Of a DNA stretch of 64,000 bases, positions 29,901 to 47,500 are shown one piece after another (positions within the stretch are counted from its first letter, which is position 1; each line of letters begins with the position of its first letter). The stretch is from Prostheceraeus crozeri (taxonomy: Eukaryota > Platyhelminthes > Polycladida > Euryleptidae): assembly GCA_907163375.1 (NCBI GenBank), contig CAJQUW010002174.1, forward strand, positions 124,001-188,000. The letters are read 5' to 3'. The translations under genes were made by a program, and so were the position numbers. The notes below the pieces were generated by a model that was given only the letters and a program-made list of their open reading frames with translations, was not told the DNA's origin and searched no databases.

Positions 29901-32900
29901 GTGAACGATGATGAATAATGTCTATCACCAATGATGACGATGAGAACGACGAAGATGATGAACTATGTTGATCATCAATGATGATGATAAGAACGATCAA
30001 GATGATAATGAATAATGTTGATCATCAACGATGATGACAAGAACGATGAAGATAGTAATGAATAATGTAGATCATCAATGATGATGATGAGAACGATGAA
30101 GATGATGATGAATGATGCTGATCATCAATGATGATGATAAGAACGATGAAGATGATGATGAATAATGTTGATCATCAATAATGATGATGAGAACAATGAA
30201 GATGGATGATGAATAATGTTGATCGCCAATGATAATGATGAGAACAATGAAGATGATGATGAATAATGTCTATCACCAATGATGATGATGAGAACGATGA
30301 AGATGACGATGAATAATGTTGATCACCAATGATGATGATGAGAACGATGAAGATGATGATGAATAATGTCTATCACCAATGACGATGATGAGAACGATGA
30401 TGAATAGTGCTGATCATCAATGGTGATGATGAGAACGATGATGAAGAATGTTGGTCATCAATGATGATGATGAAAACGATGAAGATGATGATGAATAATG
30501 TTGATCATCAATGTTGATGTTCAGAACGATGAAGATGATGAATAATGTTGATAATCAATTATGATGATGGGAACCATGAAGATGATAAACAATGTTGATC
30601 ATCAATGATGATGATGAGAACGACGATGAATAATGTTGATCATCAATGATGATCATGACAACGATGATGAATAATGTTGATCATCAATGATGATGATGAG
30701 AAAGACGATAAATAATGTCGATCATCAATAATGATCATGACAACGATGATGAATAATGTTGATCATCAATGATAATGATGAGAACAATGAAGATGATGAT
30801 GAATAATGTCTATCACCAATGATGATGATGAGAACGATGAAGATGATGATGAATAATGTCTATCACCAATGACGATGATGAGAACGATGATGAATAGTGT
30901 TGATCATCAATGATGATGATGAGAACGATGATGAAGAATGTTGATCATCAATGATGATGATGAAAACGATGAAGATGATGATGAATAATGTTGATCATCA
31001 ATGTTGATGTTCAGAACGATGAAGATGATGAATAATGTTGATAATCAATTATGATGATGGGAACCATGAAGATGATGAACAATGTTGATCATCAATGATG
31101 ATGATGAGAACGACGATGAATAATGTTGATCATCAATCATGATCATGACAACGATGATGAATAATGTTGATCATCAATGATGATGATGAGAACGATGAAG
31201 ATGATGATGAATAATGTCTATCACCAATGACGATGATGAGAACGACGATGAATAGTGTTGATCATCAATGGTGATGATGAGAACGATGATGAAGAATGTT
31301 GATCATCAATGATGATGTTCAGAACGATGAAGATGATGATGAATAATGTCTATCACCAATGACGATGATGAGAACGACGATGAATAGTGTTGATCATCAA
31401 TGGTGATGATGATAACGATGATGAATAATGTCGATCATCAATGATGATGATGAGTACGACGATGAATAATGTCGATCATCAATAATGATGATGAGAACGA
31501 TGATGAATAATGTTGATCATCAATGATGATGATGGCAACGATGATGAATAATGTTGATCATCAATGATGATGATGAGAACGACTAAGATGATCAACAATG
31601 TTGATCATCAATGATGATGATGAGAACGACGATGAATAATGTCGATCATCAATAATGATGATGAGAACGATGAAGATGATGATGAATAATGTCTGTCACC
31701 AATGACGATGATGAGAACGATGATGAAGAATGTTGATCATCAATGATGATGATGAGAACGATGAAGATCATGATGAGAACGATGAAGATGATGAATAATG
31801 TTGATAATCAATGATGATGATGAGAACGACGATGAATAATGTTGATCATCAATGATGATCATGACAACGATGATGAATAATGTTGATTATCAATGATGAT
31901 GATGAGAACGATGAAGATGATGATGAATAATGTTGATCATCAATAATGATGATGAGAACGATGATGAATAATGTTGATCATCAATGATGATGATGATTAG
32001 AACGACGATGAATAATGTCGATCATCAATGATGATGATAACGATGATGAATAATGTCGATCATCAATGATGATGATGAGAACGACGATGAATAATGTCGA
32101 TCATCAATAATGATGAATAATGTTGATCATCAATGATGATGATGACAACGATGATGAATAATGTTGATCATCAATGATGATGATGAGAACAACTAAGATG
32201 ATGAACAATGTTGATCATCAATGATGATGATGAGAACGACGATGAATAATGTCGATCATCAATAATGATGATGAGAACGATGAAGATGATGATGAATAAT
32301 GTTGATCACCAATAATGATCATGAGAAGAATAAAGATGATGATGAATAATGTTGATCGACAATGATAATGATGAGAACGATGAAGATGATGATGAATAAT
32401 GTTGATCGTAAAGGATGATGTGAACGATGATGAATAATGTTGATCATCAATAATGATGATGAAAACGATGATGATGATGATGAATAATGCTGTTCATCAA
32501 TGATGATGATGAGAATGATGATGAATAATGTTGATCGTAAAGGATGATGATGTGAACGATGATGAATAATGTTGATCATCAATGATGATGATAAGAACGA
32601 TGAAGATGATGATGAATAATGTAGATCATCAATGATGATGATGAGAACGATGAAGATGATGATGAATGATGCTGATCATCAATGATGATGATAAGAACGA
32701 TGAAGATGATGATGAATAATGTTGATCATCAATAATGATGATGAGAACAATGAAGATGATGATGAATAATGTTGATCATCAATGATAATGATGAGAACAA
32801 TGAAGATGATGATGAATAATGTCTATCACCAATGATGATGATGAGAACGATGAAGATGACGATGAATAATGTTGATCACCAATGATGATGATGAGAACGA

Positions 32901-35000
32901 TGATGAATAGTGCTGATCATCAATGGTGATGATGAGAACGATGATGAAGAATGTTGGTCATCAATGATGATGATGATGAATAATGTTGATCATCAATGAT
33001 AATGATGAGAACAATGAAGATGATGATGATGAATAATGTCTATCACCAATGATGATGATGAGAACGATGAAGATGACGATGAATAATGTTGATCACCAAT
33101 GATGATGATGAGAACGACGATGAATAATGTTGATCACCAATGATGATCATGACAACGATGATGAATAATGTTGATCATCAATGATGATGATGAGAACGAT
33201 GAAGATGATGATGAATAATGTCTATCACCAATGACGATGATGAGAACGACGATGAATAGTGTTGATCATCAATAATGATGATGAGAACGATGAAGATGAT
33301 GATGAATAATGTCTATCACCAATGACGATGATGAGAACGATGATGAATAATGTCGATCATCAATGATGATGATGAGAACGACGAAGATCATGATGAGAAC
33401 GATGAAGATGATGAATAATGTTGATAATCAATGATGATGATGAGAACGACGATGAATAATGTTGATCATCAATGATGATCATGACAACGACGATGAATAA
33501 TGTTGATCATCAATGATGATGATGAGAACGACGATGATGAATAATGTTGATCATCAATGATGATCATGACAACGATGATGAATAATGTTGATCATCAATG
33601 ATGATGATGGGAACCATGAAGATGATGAACAATGTTGATCATCAATGATGATGATGAGAACGACGATGAATAATGTTGATCATCAATGATGATGATGAGA
33701 ACGACGATGAATAATGTTGATCATCAATGATGATGATGAGAACGACGATGATGAATAATGTTGATCATCAATGATGATCATGACAACGATGATGAATAAT
33801 GTTGATCATCAATGATGATGATGACAACGATGAAGATGATGATGAATAATGTTGATCATCAATAATGATGATGAGAACGATGATGAATAATGTTGATCAT
33901 CAATAATGATGATGAGAACGACGATGAATAATGTCGATAATCAATGATGATCATGACAACGATGATGAATAATGTTGATCATCAATGATGATGATGAGAA
34001 CGATGAAGATGATGATGAATAATGTTGATCATCAATGATGATGATGAGAACGATGAAGATGATGATGAATAATGTCTATCACCAATGACGATGATGAGAA
34101 CGATGATGAAGAATGTTGATCATCAATGATGATGATGAGAACGATGAAGATGATGATGAATAATGTCTATCACCAATGACGATGATGAGAACGATGATGA
34201 AGAATGTTGATAATCAATGATGATGATGAGAACGACAATGAATAATGTTGCTCATCAATGATAATGATGAGAACAATGAAGATGATGATGAATAATGTTG
34301 ATCACCAATGATGATGATGAGAACGATGAAGATGATGATGAATAATGTCTATCACCAATGACGATGATGAGAACGATGATGAATAGTGTTGATCATCAAT
34401 GGTGATGATGAGAACGATGATGAAGAATGTTGATCATCAATGATGATGATGAGAAAGATGAAGATGATGATCAATAATGTTGATCATCAATGATGATGAT
34501 GATGAGAACGATGAAGATGATGATGAATAATGTCTATCACCAATGACGATGATGAGAACGATGATGAATAGTGTTGATCATCAATGGTGATGATGAGAAC
34601 GATGATGAAGAATGTTGATCATCAATGATGATGATGAGAAAGATGAAGATGATGATCAATAATGTTGATCATCAATGATGATGATGATGAGAACGATGAA
34701 GATGATGATGAATAATGTCTATCACCAATGACGATGATGAGAACGACGATGAATAGTGTTGATCATCAATGGTGATGATGAGAACGATGATGAAGAATGT
34801 TGGTCATCAATGATGATGATGAGAACGATGAAGATGATGAGAACGATGAAGATGATGATGAATAATGTTGATCATCTATGATGATGTTCAGAACGATGAA
34901 GATGATGAATAATGTTGATAATCAATGATGATGATGGGAACCATGAAGATGATGAACAATGTTGATCATCAATGATGATGATGAGAACGACGATGAATAA
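20951..35000. repeat. Satellite zone B, mixed satellite with GATCGTAAAGG units
   Basis: This zone mixes short 41-bp units (GAACGACGATGAATAATG and GAACGATGATGAATAATG) with long ones. It carries the distinctive pair of GATCGTAAAGG units about 123-135 bp apart at 22,471/22,600, 27,631/27,754, about 29,753/29,883 and about 32,404/32,538, and the same pair occurs at 102/231. The marker AATGAGATATGATG recurs at 20,981 and 25,842 (+4,861). Higher-order blocks of about 2.1, 2.65 and 5.2 kb are indicated by these spacings. No gene is visible. The right boundary is gradual and its coordinate is approximate. Confidence 0.65.
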
Positions 35001-38000
35001 TGTTGATCATCAATGATGATGATGAGAACGACGATGAATAATGTTGATCATCAATGATGATGATGACAACGATGATGAATAATGTTGATCATCAATGATG
35101 ATCATGACAACGATGATGAATAATGTTGATCATCAATGATGATGATGACAACGATGAAGATGATGATGAATAATGTTGATCATCAATAATGATGATGAGA
35201 ACGATGATGAATAATGTTGATCATCAATGATGATGATGAGAACGACGATGAATAATGTCGATCATCAATAATGATGATAACGATGATGAATAATGTCGAT
35301 CATCGATGATGATGATGAGAACGATGATGAATAATGTCGATCATCAATAATGATGAGAACGATGATGAATAATGTTGATCATCAATGATGATGATGACAA
35401 CGATGATGAATAATGTTGATCATCAATGATGATTATCAGAACGACTAAGATGATGAACAATGTTGATCATCAATGATGATGATGAGAACGATGAAGATGT
35501 TGATGAATAATGTTCATCATCAATGATGATGTTCAGAACGATAAAGATGATGAAAAATGTTGATAATCAATGATGATGATGGGAATCATAAAGATGATGA
35601 ACAATGTTGATCATCAATGATGATGATGAGAACGACGATGAATAATGTTGATCATCAATGATGATCATGACATAGATGATGAATAATGTCCATCATCAAT
35701 AAGGATGATGAGAACGATGATGAATAATGTTGATCATCAATGATGATGATGAGAACGACGATAAATAATGTCGATCATCAATAATGATCATGACAACGAT
35801 GATGAATAATGTTGATCATCAATGATGATGAATAATGTTGATCATCAATGATGATGATGAGAACGATGAAGATGATGATGAATAATGTTGATCATCAATG
35901 ATGATGTTCAGAACGATGAAGATGATGAATAATGTTGATAATCAATGATGATGATGGGAACCATGAAGATGATGAACAATGTTAATCATCAATGATGATG
36001 ATGAGAACGACGATGAATAATGTTGATCATCAATAATGATGATGAGAACGACGATGAATAATGTTGATCATCAATGATGATCATGACAACGATGATGAAT
36101 AATGTTGATCATCAATGATGATGACAACGATGATGAATAATGTTGATCATCAATGATGATGATGACAACGATGAAGATGATGATGAATAATGTTGATCAT
36201 CAATAATGATGATGAGAACGATGATGAATAATGTTGATCATCAATGATGATGATGAGAACGACGATGAATAATGTCGATCATCAATAATGATGATAACGA
36301 TGATGAATAATGTCGATCATCGATGATGATCATGAGAACGACGATGAATAATGTCGATCATCAATAATGATGATGAGAACGATGATGAATAATGTTGATC
36401 ATCAATGATGATGATGACAACGATGATGAATAATGTTGATCATCAATGATGATGATCAGAACGACTAAGATGATGAACAATGTTGATCATCAATGATGAT
36501 GATGAGAACGATGAAGATGATGATGAATAATGTTGATCATCAATGATGATGATGAGAACGATGAAGATGAATAATGTCTATCACCAATGACGATGATGAG
36601 AACGACGATGAATATTGTTGATCATGAATGGTGATGCTGAGAACGATGATGAAGAATGTTGGTCATCAATGATGATGATGAGAACGATGAAGATGATGAT
36701 AAGAAAGATGAAGATGATGATGAATAATGTTGATCATCAATGATGATGTTCAGAACGATGAAGATGATGAATAATGTTGATAATCAATGATGATGATGGG
36801 AACCATGAAGATGATGAACAATGTTGATCATCAATGATGATGATGAGAACGACGATGAATAATGTTGATCATCAATGATGATGATGACAACGATGAAGAT
36901 GATGATGAATAATGTTGATCATCAATAATGATGATGAGAACGATGATGAATAATGTTGATCATCAATGATGATGATGAGAACGATGAAGATGATGATGAA
37001 TAATGTTGATCATCAATGATGATGTTCAGAACGATGAGGATGATGAATAATGTTGATAATCAATGATGATGATGGGAACCATAAAGATGATGAACAATGT
37101 TGATCATCAATGATGATGATGAGAACGACGATGAATAATGTTGATCATCAATGATGATCATGACAACGATGATGAATAATGTCCATCATCAATAACGATG
37201 ATGAATAATGTTGATCATCAATGGTGATGATGAGAACGACGATGAATAATGTCGATCATCAATAATGATGACGAATAATGTTGATCATCAATGATGATGA
37301 TGAGAACGATGAAGATGATGATGAATAATGTCGATCATCAATAATGATGATGAGAACGATGATGAATAATGTTGATCATCAATGATGATGATGACAACGA
37401 TGATGAATAATGTTGATCATCAATGATGACTATCAGAACGACTAAGATGATGAACAATGTTGATCATCAATGATGATGATGAGAACGATGAAGATGTTGA
37501 TGAATAATGTTGATCATCAATGATGATGTTCAGAACGATGAAGATGATGAATAATGTTGATAATCAATGATGATGATGGGAAACATAAAGATGATGAACA
37601 ATGTTGATCATCAATGATGATGATGAGAACGACGATGAATAATGTTGATCATCAATGATGATCATGACAACGATGATGAATAATGTCCATCATCAATAAT
37701 GATGATGAGAACGATGATGAATAATGTTGATCATCAATGATGATGATGAGAACGACGATAAATAATGTCGATCATCAATAATGATCATGACAACGATGAT
37801 CAATAATGTTGATCATCAATGATGATGATGAGAACGATGAAGATGATGATGAATAATGTCTATCACCAATGACGATGATGAGAACGACGATGAATAGTGT
37901 TGATCATCAATGGTGATGATGAGAACGATGATGAAGAATGTTGGTCATCAATGATGATGATGAGAACGATGAAGATGAAGATGAGAACGATGAAGATCAT

Positions 38001-38529
38001 GATGAATAATGTTGATCATCAATGATGATGTTCAGAACGATGAAGATGATGAATAATGTTGATAATCAATGATGATGATGGGAACCATGAAGATGATGAA
38101 CAATGTTGATCATCAATGATGATGATGAGAACGACGATGAATAATAATGATCATCAATGATAATGATGAGAACGACGACGAATAATGTTGATCATCAATG
38201 ATGATCATGACAACGATGATGAATAATGTTGATCATCAATGATGATGACAACGATGATGAATAATGTTGATCATCAATGATGATGATGACAACGATGAAG
38301 ATGATGATGAATAATGTTGATCATCAATAATGATGATGAGAACGATGATGAATAATGTTGATCATCAATGATGATGATGAGAACGACGATGAATAATGTC
38401 GATCATCAATAATGATGATAACGATGATGAATAATGTCGATCATCGATGATGATCATGAGAACGACGATGAATAATGTCGATCATCAATAATAATGATGA
38501 GAACGATGATGAATAATGTTGATCATCAA

Positions 38530-41500
38530 TGATGATGATGACAACGATGATGAATAATGTTGATCATCAATGATGATGATCAGAACGACTAAGATGATGA
38601 ACAATGTTGATCATCAATGATGATGATGAGAACGATGAAGATGATGATGAATAATGTTGATCATCAATGATGATGATGAGAACGATGAAGATGAATAATG
38701 TCTATCACCAATGACGATGATGAGAACGACGATGAATAGTGTTGATCATCAATGGTGATGATGAGAACGATGATGAAGAATGTTGGTCATCAATGATGAT
38801 GATGAGAACGATGAAGATGAAGATGAGAACGATGAAGATGATGATGAATAATGTTGATCATCAATGATGATGTTCAGAACGATGAAGATGATGAATAATG
38901 TTGATAATCAATGATGATGATGGGAACCATGAAGATGATGAACAATGTTGATCATCAATGATGATGATGAGAACGACGATGAATAATAATGATCATCAAT
39001 GATAATGATGAGAACGACGATGAATAATGTTGATCATCAATGATGATCATGACAACGATGATGAATAATGTTGATCATCAATGATGATGACAACGATGAT
39101 GAATAATGTTGATCATCAATGATGATGATGACAACGATGAAGATGATGATGAATAATGTTGATCATCAATAATGATGATGAGAACGATGATGAATAATGT
39201 TGATCATCAATGATGATGATGAGAACGACGATGAATAATGTCGATCATCAATAATGATGATAACGATGATGAATAATGTCGATCATCGATGATGATCATG
39301 AGAACGACGATGAATAATGTCGATCATCAATAATGATGATGAGAACGATGATGAATAATGTTGATCATCAATGATGATGATGACAACGATGATGAATAAT
39401 GTTGATCATCAATCATGATGATCAGAACGACTAAGATGATGAACAATGTTGATCATCAATGATGATGATGAGAACGATGAAGATGATGATGAATAATGTT
39501 GATCATCAATGATGATGATGAGAACGATGAAGATGAATAATGTCTATCACCAATGACGACGATGAGAACGACGATGAATAGTGTTGATCATCAATGGTGA
39601 TGATGAGAACGATGATGAAGAATGTTGGTCATCAATGATGATGATGAGAACGATGAAGATGATGATGAGAAAGATGAAGATGATGATGAATAATGTTGAT
39701 CATCAATGATGATGTTCAGAACGATGAAGATGATGAATAATGTTGATAATCAATGATCATGATGGGAACCATGAAGATGATGAACAATGTTGATCATCAA
39801 TGATGATGATGAGAACGACGATGAATAATGTTGATCATCAATGATGATGATGAGAACGACGATGAATAATGTTGATCATCAATGATGATGATGACAACGA
39901 TGAAGATGATGATGAATAATGTTGATCATCAATAATCATGATGAGAACGATGATGAATAATGTTGATCATCAATGATGATGATGAGAACGATGAAGATGA
40001 TGATGAATAATGTTGATCATCAATGATGATGTTCAGAACGATGAAGATGATGAATAATGTTGATAATCAATGATGATGATGGGAACCATAAAGATGATGA
40101 ACAATGTTGATCATCAATGATGATGATGAGAACGACGATGAATAATGTTGATCATCAATGATGATCATGAGAACGATGATGAATAATGTCCATCATCAAT
40201 AACGATGATGAGAACGATGATGAATAATTTTGATCATCAATGATGATGATGAGAACGACGATGAATAATGTCGATCATCAATAATGATGACGAATAATGT
40301 TGATCATCAATGATGATGATGAAAACAATGAAGATGATGATGAATAATGTTGATCATCAATGATGATGATGAGAACGATGATGAATAATGTTGATCATCA
40401 ATGATGATGATCAGAACGACTAAGATGATGAACAATGTTGATCATCAATGATGATGATGAGAACGATGAAGATGATGATGAATAATGTTAATCATCAATG
40501 ATGATGATGAGAACGATGAAGATGAATAATGTCTATCACCAATGACGATGATGAGAACGACGATGAATAGTGTTGATCATCAATGGTGATGATGAGAACG
40601 ATGATGAAGAATGTTGGTCATCAATGATGATGATGAGAACGATGAAGATGAAGATGAGAACGATGAAGATGATGATGAATAATGTTGATCATCAATGATG
40701 ATGTTCAGAACGATGAAGATGATGAATAATGTTGATAATCAATGATGATGATGGGAACCATGAAGATGATGAACAATGTTGATCATCAATGATGATGATG
40801 AGAACGACGATGAATAATAATGATCATCAATGATAATGATGAGAACGACGATGAATAATGTTGATCATCAATGATGATCATGACAACGATGATGAATAAT
40901 GTTGATCATCAATGATGATGACAACGATGATGAATAATGTTGATCATCAATGATGATGATGACAACGATGAAGATGATGATGAATAATGTTGATCATCAA
41001 TAATGATGATGAGAACGATGATGAATAATGTTGATCATCAATGATGATGATGAGAACGACGATGAATAATGTCGATCATCAATAATGATGATAACGATGA
41101 TGAATAATGTCGATCATCGATGATGATCATGAGAACGACGATGAATAATGTCGATCATCAATAATGATGATGAGAACGATGATGAATAATGTTGATCATC
41201 AATGATGATGATGACAACGATGATGAATAATGTTGATCATCAATGATGATGATCAGAACGACTAAGATGATGAACAATGTTGATCATCAATGATGATGAT
41301 GAGAACGATGAAGATGATGATGAATAATGTTGATCATCAATGATGATGATGAGAACGATGAAGATGAATAATGTCTATCACCAATGACGACGATGAGAAC
41401 GACGATGAATAGTGTTGATCATCAATGGTGATGATGAGAACGATGATGAAGAATGTTGGTCATCAATGATGATGATGAGAACGATGAAGATGATGATGAG

Positions 41501-42191
41501 AAAGATGAAGATGATGATGAATAATGTTGATCATCAATGATGATGTTCAGAACGATGAAGATGATGAATAATGTTGATAATCAATGATCATGATGGGAAC
41601 CATGAAGATGATGAACAATGTTGATCATCAATGATGATGATGAGAACGACGATGAATAATGTTGATCATCAATGATGATGATGAGAACGACGATGAATAA
41701 TGTTGATCATCAATGATGATGATGACAACGATGAAGATGATGATGAATAATGTTGATCATCAATAATCATGATGAGAACGATGATGAATAATGTTGATCA
41801 TCAATGATGATGATGAGAACGATGAAGATGATGATGAATAATGTTGATCATCAATGATGATGTTCAGAACGATGAAGATGATGAATAGTGTTGATAATCA
41901 ATGATGATGATGGGAACCATAAAGATGATGAACAATGTTGATCATCAATGATGATGATGAGAACGACGATGAATAATGTTGATCATCAATGATGATCATG
42001 AGAACGATGATGAATAATGTCCATCATCAATAACGATGATGAGAACGATGATGAATAATTTTGATCATCAATGATGATGATGAGAACGACGATGAATAAT
42101 GTCGATCATCAATAATGATGACGAATAATGTTGATCATCAATGATGATGATGAAAACAATGAAGATGATGATGAATAATGTTGATCATCAA
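38530..42191. repeat. 1,831-bp tandem duplication within the satellite
   Basis: Three rare variants repeat at exactly +1,831 bp: GAATAATAATGATC at 38,981 and 40,812; CAATGATCATGATGGG at 39,751 and 41,582; TGAATAATTTTGATC at 40,221 and 42,052. The two copies run from about 38,530 to 40,360 and from 40,361 to 42,191. A few substitutions separate them, such as GTTAATC against GTTGATC near 40,488. A further GAATAATAATG copy at 38,139 shows an additional 842-bp period just upstream. Confidence 0.85.
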
Positions 42192-44544
42192 TGATGATGA
42201 TGAGAACGATGAAGATGATGATGAATAATGTAGATCATCAATAATGATGATGAGAACGATGATGAATAATGTTGATCATCAATGATAATGATGAGATCGA
42301 CGATGAATAATGTCGATCATCAATAATGATGATAACGATGATAAATAATGTCGATCATCAATGATGATGATGAGAACGACGATGAATAATGTCGATCATC
42401 AATAATGATGATGAGAACGATGATGAATAATGTTGATCATCAATGATGATGATGGCAACGATGATGAATAATGTTGATCATCAATGATGATGATGAGAAC
42501 GACTAAGATGATCAACAATGTTGATCATCAATGATGATGATGAGAACGACGATGAATAATGTCGATCATCAATAATGATGATGAGAACGATGATGAATAA
42601 TGTTGATCATCAATGATGATGATGACAACGATGATGAATAATGTTGATCATCAATGATGATGATCGGAACGACTAAGATGAAGAACAATGTTGATCATCA
42701 ATGATGATGATGAGAACGATGAAGATGATGATGAATAATGTTCATCATCAATGATGATGATGAGAACGATGAAGATGAATAATGTCTATCACCAATGACG
42801 ACGATGAGAACGACGATGAATAGTGTTGATCATCAATGGTGATGATGAGAACGATGATGAAGAATGTTGGTCATCAATGATGATGATGAGAACGATGAAG
42901 ATGATGATGAGAAAGATGAAGATGATGATGAATAATGTTGATCATCAATGATGATGTTCAGAACGATGAAGATGATGAATAATGTTGATAATCAATGATG
43001 ATGATGGGAACCATGAAGATGATGAACAATGTTGATCATCAATGATGATGATGAGAACGACGATGAATAATGTTGATCATCAATGATGATGATGACAACG
43101 ATGAAGATGATGATGAATAATGTTGATCATCAATAATCATGATGAGAACGATGATGAATAATGTTGATCATCAATGATGATGATGAGAACGATGAAGATG
43201 ATCATGAATAATGTTGATCATCAATGATGATGTTCAGAACGATGAAGATGATGAATAATGTTGATAATCAATGATGATGATGGGAACCATAAAGATGATG
43301 AACAATGTTGATCATCAATGATGATGATGAGAACGACGATGAATAATGTTGATCATCAATGATGATCATGACAACGATGATGAATAATGTCCATCATCAA
43401 AAACGATGATGAGAACGATGATGAATAATGTTGATCATCAATGATGATGATGAGAACGACGATGAATAATGTCGATCATCAATAATGATGACGAATAATG
43501 TTGATCATCAATGATGATGATGAGAACGATGAAGATGATGATGAATAATGTTGATCATCAATGATGATGATGAGAACGATGAAGATGATGATGAATAATG
43601 TCTATCACCAATGACGATGATGAGAACGACGATGAATAGTGTTGATCATCAATGGTGATGATGAGAACGATGATGAAGAATGTTGGTCATCAATGATGAT
43701 GATGAGAACGATGAAGATGAAGATGAGAACGATGAAGATGATGATGAACAATGTTGATCATCAATGATGATGTTCAGAACGATGAAGATGATGAATAATG
43801 TTGATAAACAATGATGATGATGGGAACCATGAAGATGATGAACAATGTTGATCATCAATGATGATGATGAGAACGACGATGAATAATGTTGATCATCAAT
43901 GATAATGATGAGAACGACGATGAATAATGTTGATCATCAATGATGATCATGACAACGATGATGAATAATGTTGATCATCAATGATGATGATGAAAACAAT
44001 GAAGATGATGATGAATAATGTTGATCATCAATGATGATGATGACAACGATGAAGATGATGATGAATAATGTTGATCATCAATTATGATGATGAGAACGAT
44101 GATGAATAATGTTGATCATCAATGATGATGATGAGAACGACGATGAATAATGTCGATCATCAATAATGATGATAACGATGATGAATAATGTCGATCATCG
44201 ATGATGATCATGAGAACGACGATGAATAATGTCGATCATCAATAATGATGATGAGAACGATGATGAATAATGTTGATCATCAATGATGATGATGACAACG
44301 ATGATGAATAATGTTGATCATCAATGATGATGATCAGAACGACTAAGATGATGAACAATGTTGATCATCAATGATGATGATGAGAACGATGAAGATGATG
44401 ATGAATAATGTTGATCATCAATGATGATGATGAGAACGATGAAGATGAATAATGTCTATCACCAATGACGACGATGAGAACGACGATGAATAGTGTTGAT
44501 CATCAATGGTGATGATGAGAACGATGATGAAGAATGTTGGTCAT

Positions 44545-47500
44545 CAATGATGATGATGAGAACGATGAAGATGATGATGAGAAAGATGAAGATGATGATG
44601 AATAATGTTGATCATCAATGATGATGTTCAGAACGATGAAGATGATGAATAATGTTGATAATCAATGATGATGATGGGAACCATGAAGATGATGAACAAT
44701 GTTGATCATCAATGATGATGATGAGAACGACGATGAATAATGTTGATCATCAATGATGATGATGAGAACGACGATGAATAATGTTGATCATCAATGATGA
44801 TGATGACAACGATGAAGATGATGATGAATAATGTTGATCATCAATAATCATGATGAGAACGATGATGAATAATGTTGATCATCAATGATGATGATGAGAA
44901 CGATGAAGATGATGATGAATAATGTTGATCATCAATGATGATGTTCAGAACGATGAAGATGATGAATAATGTTGATAATCAATGATGATGATGGGAACCA
45001 TAAAGATGATGAACAATGTTGATCATCAATGATGATGATGAGAACGACGATGAATAATGTTGATCATCAATGATGATAATGACAAAGATGATGAATAATG
45101 TCCATCATCAATAACGATGATGAGAACGATGATGAATAATGTTGATCATCAATGATGATGATGAGAACGACGATGAATAATGTCGATCATCAATAATGAT
45201 GATGAGAACGATGATGAATAATGTTGATCATCAATGATGATGATGGCAACGATGATGAATAATGTTGATCATAAATGATGATGATGAGAACGACTAAGAT
45301 GATCAACAATGTTGATCATCAATGATGATGATGAGAACGACGATGAATAATGTCGATCATCAATAATGATGATAACGATGATGAATAATGTCGATCATCA
45401 ATGATGATGATGAGAACGACGATGAATAATGTTGATCATCAATGATGATGATGAGAACGACGATGAATAATGTTCATCATCAATGATGATCATGACAACG
45501 ATGATGAATAATGTCCATCATCAATAACGATGATGAATAATGTTGATCATCAATGATGATGATGAGAACGACGATGAATAATGTCGATCATCAATAATGA
45601 TGACGAATAATGTTGATCATTAATGATGATGATGAAAACAATGAAGATGATGATGAATAATGTCGATCATCAATAATGATGATGAGAACGATGATGAATA
45701 ATGTTGATCATCAATGATGATGATGACAACGATGATGAATAATGTTGATCATCAATGATGATTATCAGAACGACTAAGATGATGAACAATGTTGATCATC
45801 AATGATGATGATGGGAACCATAAAGATGATGAACAATGTTGATCATCAATGATGATGATGAGAACGACGATGAATAATGTTGATCATCAATGATGATCAT
45901 GACAACGATGATGAATAATGTCCATCATCAATAATGATGATGAGAACGATGATGAATAATGTTGCTCATCAATGATGATGATGAGAACGACGATAAATAA
46001 TGTCGATCATCAATAATGATCATGACAACGATGATGAATAATGTTGATCATCAATGATGATGATGAGAACGATGAAGATGATGATGAATAATGTTGATCA
46101 TCAATGATGATGATGAGAACGATGAAGATGATGATGAGAAAGATGAAGATGATGATGAATAATGTTGATCATCAATGATGATGTTCAGAACGATGAAGAT
46201 GATGAATAATGTTGATAATCAATGATGATGATGGGAACCATGAAGATGATGAACAATGTTGATCATCAATGATGATGATGAGAACGACGATGAATAATGT
46301 TGATCATCAATGATGATGATGAGAACGACGATGAATAATGTTGATCATCAATGATGATGATGACAACGATGAAGATGATGATGAATAATGTTGATCATCA
46401 ATAATCATGATGAGAACGATGATGAATAATGTTGATCATCAATGATGATGATGAGAACGATGAAGATGATGATGAATAATGTTGATCATCAATGATGATG
46501 TTCAGAACGATGAAGATGATGAATAATGTTGATAATCAATGATGATGATGGGAACCATAAAGATGATGAACAATGTTGATCATCAATGATGATGATGAGA
46601 ACGACGATGAATAATGTTGATCATCAATGATGATCATGACAACGATGATGAATAATGTCCATCATCAATAACGATGATGAGAACGATGATGAATAATGTT
46701 GATCATCAATGATGATGATGAGAACGACGATGAATAATGTCGATCATCAATAATGATGATGAGAACGATGATGAATAATGTTGATCATCAATGATGATGA
46801 TGGCAACGATGATGAATAATGTTGATCATAAATGATGATGATGAGAACGACTAAGATGATCAACAATGTTGATCATCAATGATGATGATGAGAACGACGA
46901 TGAATAATGTCGATCATCAATAATGATGATAACGATGATGAATAATGTCGATCATCAATGATGATGATGAGAACGACGATGAATAATGTTGATCATCAAT
47001 GATGATGATGAGAACGACGATGAATAATGTTCATCATCAATGATGATCATGACAACGATGATGAATAATGTCCATCATCAATAACGATGATGAATAATGT
47101 TGATCATCAATGATGATGATGAGAACGACGATGAATAATGTCGATCATCAATAATGATGACGAATAATGTTGATCATTAATGATGATGATGAAAACAATG
47201 AAGATGATGATGAATAATGTCGATCATCAATAATGATGATGAGAACGATGATGAATAATGTTGATCATCAATGATGATGATGACAACGATGATGAATAAT
47301 GTTGATCATCAATGATGATTATCAGAACGACTAAGATGATGAACAATGTTGATCATCAATGATGATGATGGGAACCATAAAGATGATGAACAATGTTGAT
47401 CATCAATGATGATGATGAGAACGACGATGAATAATGTTGATCATCAATGATGATCATGACAACGATGATGAATAATGTCCATCATCAATAATGATGATGA

